A DNA stretch of 64,000 nucleotides from Margaritispora aquatica (lineage: Eukaryota > Ascomycota > Leotiomycetes > Helotiales > Discinellaceae): the NCBI GenBank assembly GCA_007644065.1, contig VJWN01000003.1, positions 1,178,001-1,242,000 of the forward strand, written 5' to 3'. Positions 56,820 to 64,000 of the stretch are shown here, one piece after another; position 1 is the stretch's first letter, and each line of letters starts with the position of its first letter. The notes below the pieces were generated by a model. That model had not been told where the DNA came from, made no database searches, and saw only the letters and a list, made by a program, of their open reading frames with translations. A program made the translations under genes and the position numbers.

Positions 56820-59800
56820 ATTCGGCCACACTTTCACCGGATTGAGGTGCAGGGAACGAGTTTTCTCTTGTGTGGTCTGCTAGACGAGGCCTGCTAGTTG
56901 CTAGGTGCCATATCGATTCACATCGAAGATGAGCAACTCTGTTGCGGGTCTGTCCAGTTCGGTGATGAGACGAGAGCCAATCAAAAGAGGTATAAGGTGG
57001 ATACGGTAGGAAAAAATCGTATGTACTGTGTACCGACCACCACTCTTGCATGATTTGAATGGTTGACAAGGTGTGCCACGGACAAACCCGTGTTGACGAG
57101 AGTGAGGGCGTCGAAGGCCTCGAAGGCTTATGGTGCTCGTAGTACGTGAAGAGCAATGGGGGCCATATCATACATGGAATACCAGTCCACAGCGAGAGGT
57201 ATCGTTAACCTACTGCCTCTCCCACGTTCAACGTTGCCGTTGGGCCTGTATGAGTCTAGGCAATCCATGTGCGACAATCTCATGAAATGCTAGGGAGGAG
57301 AGAAATGTAAGAAGTGCGCTGATCCAGGGCCGTTGACTCGCAGCTGGTGCAAATTATATTCTTTGCTCCGTCGATAATGTTGTGGAGTTTCAATTTTGTC
57401 TCCTGTCATTCCGTGACTGACAACAAACGAAAGTGACCAGTGTGAAGTCAAGGACAGGCAAGCGTGACAAGCAAAGCAAAGTGTTGCTTGACACTCGGAA
57501 CGCAGGGCAAAGACTGGCAGCGAGAGGAGCACGAAGCGTTCCACTGATCCACTCGATGTCGTCTTGCCAAGTAGAAGCTCCTACCGCAAGCCAGCCTATA
57601 TCGAGTTAGATCCTCCTCGCTCGTACCTTAATTCGGTTCACCTCCGTCCGCCTTCCATGCTTCCATGTCGTTGTATTAAACAATTTTTGCGCCAATCAGA
57701 TCGATAGAATATTTACCCCAGATGTCGACATTCATCCATCGCGAATCTCATCAGAGGCATAAATACAAACTTCTTCTCATACCGTTTTCATGTCTCTTTC
57801 ACTATTAGAACTGTTCATCACTCTGCTCAACTTTGGAAGTATAAGATCCATTCCACATCATTCGAGACTCTGTTCCCAAATGAGCAGTAAACGACGGGTG
57901 TGAGCCGTTGGTCGAATCCACAGCCACAAAAATCAAACGGTCCGATGTTCCTCACACACTCCGCACATTTCGCGAGACCCTTCCTGTCGTCCAGTACCAC
58001 CCCTGCTTGCTCTGCGTCTCTCGGCCCCAGATTGAGGAAAATGTCAATTTGATCCTGTGCTTGTGAGCGTCAGGCTCCTCATAAATCACAGCGCGGCAAG
58101 AAATGCAGGCAACTATGCACAATTAAACTCTTACCCCGGACTTTTTCTCTGGCAAGCTAACCAAGTCTGTGCTCCCCATGAACTCGCGGCAAGAGTGCGC
58201 CATATCAAGGGCCGAGTGGGCTTGCCACATGCAGGAGCAGAACTGCGGAGTTTGATTCCAGAAACCACGAAGATCAGATGGAAATGTTTGTCCCTCGGTC
58301 AAGATGACAACGGTAATACAAGCGTAATATTTCTTGTTGCATTATCGTAGTTTGCACTTGGTGTGGTAGTAATCAACCAATTAGCTGGCGCACAGGTGTT
58401 CAGTAAATAAAATATCTTGAAAGGGTTGTTCCTTGACCTCATAAGCATGCATTTTCTCTCGGCCCATCATCAACATATAGGTGGATTTCTCCGCACACAG
58501 CACGGGTTCCTGTTGACAGAGCGGTTTGGCCCGTAATGGGTGTTTGTGTGAGAGCCGGTCTCGCTTTGTCTGGAACCTATAGCAGTTTTATTGATATATG
58601 AATTCCGAGAAGAAATACGAGCATGTCGTCAAATGAATCTGATACACGTTCCTGGCACCGAACGCTGCATGTATGGAGCAATTTCGCCGAATCCGTCTCA
58701 GTGGAGCGTAATTCACCGTCCCTCGAGAAACAGTGCATTTCCTGGTACCTTCTTTGTAGCACGGAATCCTGGCCCATTATTCCTCGTCTGGTCGTGACGA
58801 TCGCGAGTTGAAAACAAACCTCGGCGGGGGGAACACCCGACATCCCCGCATAAGTACCATTATTCGACCTACATCGCTACCAAAGAATCTAGAACTGGCA
58901 CCTGACCATACATCGTCTACCTGAATCGAATCAACAGGATGACGACCAAAGAGAAGGAGTATCGGGCCAGCGGTATATTGATTTCATCTCGGTCACTTCC
59001 AAATGCACATGGTAGACAGACACAGGTTCCAAGTTTGGACACCTTAAGTCGGCTCCTCTCTCGGAGCTTGTAGGAGTACAACTGCACGTGCGGTGAATGA
59101 CAGAGGTTCCACTGCATAATAGATGCAGTGAGCTGGGGAAGCCTTGGGCATTGCCATTCTCGCTAGATTGCGGAGAGACGTGGTGCGATTCAGGGATTCT
59201 GACAGAAGCTCATATGTGGACGGCATTTCGTGGCCTAGAGTTCACAGTGAAACCACATTGACAAGGTGCAGATTTCGCCAACAGATCCCCAAAGTATCGA
59301 AAGTTGTGTAACCCACCTGTGCGAGGAGAGGAGCTGATGTTTCCGAATGCCGGTGGAGTGCGCAAGCGATCTTCAGCGGGAGCCTAACACTGGCGCGTAA
59401 AACAGAGCTTGTCGTCAAGAAGCATCACTGGGGCGCATGGCAGTAGAACAGGGAAAAACCAAGGCCCGAATCAGCGAACTGACACATGTGCTAGTTCTAC
59501 TCAAAGTCCTGTTTCTGTCTGCCTTTGGTCTTCAAGATAGGACCTGGAGCGAATTTGGTGTCCAATCATACTGTCAGACAGCAATAAAGACATGGTCTTC
59601 CATGGTCAGCAACAAATGAGCGGAATGAAGAGATGGGCAAATACCGATACTCCAATCCATACAAGAAGTGGACTAATGATTCTTTGCATGGGATTTCGGC
59701 GCATATATCTTCCGGGCAAAAAGTAGCTGTTGGTGATGGACACTGCATATTGTGCTTTGACCTTGCAGGTAGACGAAGATGTTTTGGGAGTTTTGCAGGT

Positions 59801-60160
59801 GGTCGCTCGACCGAGTAGGTCTATTTGTTGAATCTTTTGATATATCTCGCACATTGAGAGAATATCTTTGGTGGTTGGTATTGTTAAACGTCAAGATGTC
59901 GAAGTGTCGAAATAAAGTTAATGAACCACAGAGAGGATAAACGGATGAAAGGCTCTTTTCACGGGCCGAGGCAAGTGCCGAAGTGAGGCAGAACCTCTAG
60001 CGAGGCAGAAGCGAATCAAAACATACTGAATACCTTGCCATCACGTGACTGTCATGATTGTTAAGCTCTCCTGATACTTTCTGCTACGGGAGTTGGCCCA
60101 TAAAAGTAGTAACCAATCGAAAGTTGGAACAAGTTGCCACTTTCCAACGTCATTATCTAA

Positions 60161-60202
60161 TGGTTCATGGTTCATGGTTCATGGTTGATGTTGATGGTTG
60201 AT
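60161..60202. repeat. 7-bp tandem repeat (ATGGTTC/ATGGTTG)
   Basis: Three ATGGTTC units followed by ATGGTTG, ATGTTG and ATGGTTG. Confidence 0.9.
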
Positions 60203-60746
60203 CCTTCTCCCAAATCTTGTTGTCAACAACGAAAATATCGTATGTCTAAAAGGTCGGATGGATTTGTATTTGGAGAATAGCCAAATCTAGCTTATTAAGA
60301 CTTAGAATCGCACAAATGCAGTAACATTTTGTGGTTGTGTCAAATCTTAATGCACAGTTGAGATCAAGTCCTTTGGCTCCATCTTTGCATGCAGCCCAGA
60401 CGACTACGTCAAAGGACAACAGGTTGAGCCTCTTTTCTCGGGTATGCTGCAATGTTTACTGCAACATACGAGGAAACAAATGGGACATGTGGTCCAGACC
60501 AAGATATGGGGCTCATTTGACGGTAAGTTGAATGCATTGTTCATTAATGGGCCCGAAAATCAATTTAGTCATCCCATATATGTTATATCCGACAATAGGA
60601 CTTAACGTCATTCTGTATGAAGTCATGCGTGGCTAGCTCTACTTGTGATTTCATATCTTCTTGAGAAGATAAATACAAGTCCTTGCTCCAAGCAACTTAC
60701 TGCAATTGACATCAAAGTCTTACTATTTGCATCTCTTTCACTTACA

Positions 60747-62142
60747 ATGTCTTCGCCTACTATTCCAAAAACTACCCAAGCATGGACTGTCACTGGATTT
60801 GACAGCAAAGGCTTCGAAACTCTGAAATTCAACAAGGAGACACCGCTGGCCGAAGTTTCCGACTATGAGGTTCTCGTCAAGTTCCATGCTGCGTCCTTGA
60901 ACTATAGAGATTTGATCATTCCAAAGGGTGTGTCTACTAAGGTGTGCTATGCCGGTTGTACAAGCTAAAACCATTCAGGACAATATCCATTTGCACAGGA
61001 AAAGGGTGTAGTTCCAGGCTCTGTAAGTTTAAAAATTCTATGCATTTTTTCAACTTCAACCTCGATCCACATTTAAGGAGAACAAGAAAATTCAGAAGTG
61101 GGGATATGTTTCAAGATGAGAGAACTGGCCCTTGCACCATTTTTGTAGCCGTCCTCAGATTATGGAATAACGAAATTGGCGATTGACTTTGACTCAAACT
61201 AACGACTCTAGGATGGAGCAGGAGAAGTCATCGCTGTTGGCTCCAAAGTCACCAGATTCCAGACGGGCGCCAGGGTCCTTACTCTCTTCAACCAGACCCA
61301 TCTTGGCGGCTCCCTCAACTCTCAAACCTCCCAGTCAGGACTCGGCGGTGCTCTTGACGGCACGCTCCGCACATATGGCATCTTCAACGAAAACGGCCTT
61401 GTCGAAATGCCTGCCTCTCTGAACTGGCAAGAAGGTGCCACATTACCGTGTGCTGCCCTCACGGCCTGGAACGCTCTTTACGGCCTCAAGCCGCTTGCAC
61501 CGGGCGACGTGGTCCTGACGCAAGGAACAGGAGGAGTTTCCATCTTCGCTGTTCAGTTCGCCAAAGCTGCTGGAGCAACTGTCATTGCGACGACGTCTTC
61601 AGAGGCTAAGGCCAAGACCCTCAAATCACTAGGTGCGGATCACATTATCAACTACAAGGAGAATCCAAACTGGGGCGAGCAAGCTGCTGCGTTGACGCCG
61701 AAAGGCGAAGGTGTGAACCATGTCTTGGAGGTTGGAGGACCAGCTACCATGGCTCAGTCGCTCAAGGCTATCAAGATCGATGGTGTGATCTCCGTGATCG
61801 GTTTCCTTGGTGGTTATTCGAAAGAGCAGCCGAGCTTTTTGGATGCATTGATGAATATCTGCACAGTCAGAGGTATACTCGTGGGGAACAGGATTCAATT
61901 CGAGGAAATGGTGAGCGTTACGTTTTTCCCGGCTGAGAGATATTTGCTAACACAGAGCAGAATCGTGCAATTGACGCAAATAAGATTAAGCCAGTCGTGG
62001 ATGAGAAGGTGTTCTCGCTTGAGGAGGCTCAGGAGTAAGCATGCTTTGTCAGGTATATAATCGTGAACTAACACTCAATAGGGCATATCAATACATGTGG
62101 GATCAGAAGCATTTTGGAAAGTTGACGATAAAGATTGCGTAG
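60747..62142 (+). CDS. Medium-chain dehydrogenase/reductase, NAD(P)-dependent alcohol dehydrogenase-like
   Basis: Predicted NAD(P)-dependent oxidoreductase of the MDR superfamily. Five exons: 60747-60927, 60979-61022, 61212-61910, 61961-62034 and 62082-62142, 352 residues. The GroES-like N-terminal part has HAASLNYRDLIIPKG and VVPGSDGAGEVIAVGSKV. The cofactor site reads GTGGVSIFAVQFAKAAGATV, with the SLGADHIINYKENPNW block after it. Residues that bind structural zinc in classical ADHs are missing, so a zinc-independent quinone-oxidoreductase-type enzyme is likely. The second intron is 189 nt; the others are 47-51 nt. The substrate is unknown. It has no near partner gene. Confidence 0.88.
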
Positions 62143-63466
62143 AGCAGTGTATCGTAGACGATAGAATTAACCCATTTATTTTATACATGCTTATGTCCAT
62201 TGGCGTGATTGCAGTGAATGTGTGCTTTTAAATGACACATCGAGAGGTTGAGGGTCATCATTGTTTCCGCTTCCGAATGCTACAGCCATATACTTTTTTA
62301 ATGACTTGGTTGGTCTGACCGTTTGGCTATATCGGTTGCGTTAGAAGATGTTGAATATTCCGTCTAATGTAAATCTTACATAGTTGCTATTTACGGATAG
62401 AATTACTGCTGAATTTATATCGATTTCTAGACAACAGTTAGCGAAAACTTCGGAAATACGTCCAACTTGGTTTCGAAAAAATTGACGAGAGGATCGAAAT
62501 TCTAGAAAAGACTGGATCTACGCGATGCTCTGAATGTGTAACCTAAAGTGGCACATTCTCAAATGCCAAAATCCTATATCGCCTTGCTCCTTATCTACAC
62601 TAGCACATCTCAACCAACGCGATGCCGCCCTTTGTTTCCCTTGCGTAACGACTAGTACTATTATACCATATATAACCGTATATATGTATGTTTACTTTAC
62701 TTCACGTCTCCATCTCAATTATAATTTCATGAACGTTCAATAATACATAGCAATGCCATATATGACATGAAATTCTCGGATATTTCGAAAATACTGGCAA
62801 TGGTAGAGATCAGCTTGATATCTTAAATCACGTCTCTATTATCGAAGTAAGTGACATTTCAAGCTCTGTGTAATATAATAAATAGTCGATATACCATCTC
62901 AGCAGAAAATATATAGATCGAAATAACCATCACAGCACACGCGTCTATACATCTTCTCCACTTGCCATTATCTTTAACCTATATCCAAGCCACGCTCAGC
63001 CAAGTACGGCCCATTCAGACCCAGTTTCAAGTTTAATTTCAAGTTTAATTTCAAGCTTGATCAAAGTCTAGCAAAAACCTACCAGATGCCCACCTAAGGC
63101 CCATTCGAATCCACCTATGTCCTATTCTCTTTTGGCTTTGCAGTCTGTCTTGCCTTTGTTAATAAAATACAGTCCATTGTCTACTTACCAATCTTAGACT
63201 TTTCCTTGATTTTCCACTCTTTTCTGTAAGATTGATGTCTTGATGCACAAGCTTGTCTTAGAAACCTCGATTTTTCGATGTTTCGCTAAATTAAAGGTTT
63301 TGCAAAAGGCTCTAGGTCGAATGCGAGTCGAACATCAAGTTCTGTCTTGATTCTTTTGCTTTTCTTGTTTAATAACAGAGAGTCAAGTCTAAAGTCTACC
63401 TTGGATCTCGAACTATATCTCGACTGTATTTCTCCTCTCTTTATAGCTTAAGAAATCGATATTGTA
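62143..63466. other. AT-rich region before the transposon, with a 12-bp repeat
   Basis: 1.3 kb with no supported gene. It includes three 12-bp units at 63025-63060. AT content rises toward the right edge. Confidence 0.5.
63025..63060. repeat. 12-bp tandem repeat, three units
   Basis: TTTCAAGTTTAA, TTTCAAGTTTAA and TTTCAAGCTTGA in a row. Confidence 0.9.
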
Positions 63467-64000
63467 CAGTACTAGTCAACTGCTATTAAACGAAGCGAAG
63501 AATACGAAAATTCCGATTTTTTCGAAACATATACTTTTATTAATATTAAATTAACTAACAAGTTTAAAAATATAAAAATAGAATCATTTAAAAGCTCTAA
63601 TTCGTCCGTATAATATATATATAAAAAAAATATACTATAATACCGTAGACCCTCTAGTATTTTGTATGCCACCCGTCCGCCGCGATACAGGCCTCTATTC
63701 TACTATGTATACTCTTATATAAATTATCGAAAAGTAACTGATCTAGTGTATCCTACGTAGCCTATAAACAGCTCTCTAGCCTCGCTCTTGCGGCTTCTAA
63801 CTCGCTTTTTTCGGCCATAACGTTAGGAAACATCTCGTAGACCCGTGTTTTAAGGTGCCACCAGACGTGCTCAATAGGATTAAGGTCTGGCGAGTACGTA
63901 GGCTAGTTTAGAAGGCAAGGAATACCCCTAAGACGAAACCATTCGCGGACCTTATACGTATAGTATATAGGTACATTGTCTTGTATAAACACGTAACCGG
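63467..64000 (-). mobile_element. Tc1/mariner transposon, 3' part, mutated
   Basis: Read on the minus strand from 64000, the sequence gives QDNVPI, then PTYSPDLNPIEHVWWHLK, ARARLESC and EACIAADGWHTKY ending near 63650, the C-terminal half of a Tc1-type DDE transposase. In-frame stops occur where Trp or Gln codons are expected (for example before PTYSP), and Ala in the usual QDNAPI is Val; both fit C-to-T changes of the kind made by repeat-induced point mutation. The flanking 200 bp are very AT-rich. The end is placed at 63467 because TA followed by CAGTACTAGTCAACTG resembles a Tc1 terminal repeat beside its TA target. The rest lies beyond the window. Confidence 0.8.

Larger units (their letters stand above)
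56248..60746. other. 4.5-kb gene-free region upstream of xlnR
   Basis: Many short frames, none with a domain, a good start or splice support. It presumably holds a long xlnR promoter and 5' leader, and the promoter of the MDR gene at the far end. A 7-bp repeat lies at 60161-60202. A non-coding RNA cannot be excluded. Confidence 0.5.

Noticed and set aside
62143..63466. LTR retrotransposon remnant in AT-rich DNA
   Set aside because: No reverse transcriptase, integrase or paired long repeats are visible; only a 12-bp tandem repeat.

Overview
The window is nuclear DNA of a filamentous ascomycete (Pezizomycotina; Leotiomycetes is my guess, held loosely). Genes are split by many short introns, mostly 47-76 nt, with GTRWGY-like donors and CTRAC branch sites. 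Several genes are typical of such fungi: a NirA/NIT4 nitrate regulator, an XlnR/Xyr1 xylanase regulator, Zn2Cys6 factors, a secreted nitrilase and agmatinase, an Hst3/4-type sirtuin and a DUF3435 tyrosine recombinase. All gene models come from reading frames, splice-site consensus and protein motifs; no database search was possible.

Layout. 1-10.4 kb: an FtsJ-like methyltransferase running off the left edge, a small coiled-coil protein whose start codon is split by an intron, a 969-residue protein I cannot name, and a conserved-looking 421-residue protein. 10.4-13 kb is mostly empty but holds a possible SET/MYND relic. 13-19.2 kb: an Alr4036-type flavin-binding protein, then a secreted nitrilase divergent from a Zn2Cys6 factor. 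19.4-26 kb: sirtuin and an FAD monooxygenase. 27-30 kb: nirA.

32.6-38.6 kb is the most unusual part. An intact ARC1-type tRNA-binding cofactor gene is followed by a 13-bp tandem repeat, a DUF3435 tyrosine recombinase gene with a late frameshift, a 10-bp inverted repeat, and then a second, diverged and broken copy of only the 3' end of the ARC1 gene. This looks like a recombinase-bearing element that sits at the end of ARC1 and gave it a new 3' end, leaving the old one stranded beside the next gene (DcpS).

38.8-49.3 kb is dense housekeeping: DcpS, a GILT-family protein, an atypical hexokinase, Cef1/Cdc5, a SRPBCC protein and a secreted agmatinase. 49.6-56.2 kb: a Zn2Cys6 factor and xlnR, the latter with a 4.5-kb gene-free upstream region. 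60.7-62.1 kb: an MDR oxidoreductase. The right edge (63.47 kb on) is the end of a mutated Tc1/mariner element with RIP-like damage in AT-rich DNA.

Functionally the window mixes core RNA and translation genes (Cef1, DcpS, ARC1, FtsJ) with nitrogen and carbon acquisition (nitrilase, agmatinase, nirA, xlnR, hexokinase-like). It does not look like one co-regulated cluster. The only pair whose layout suggests direct regulation is nitrilase plus its divergent Zn2Cys6 factor.
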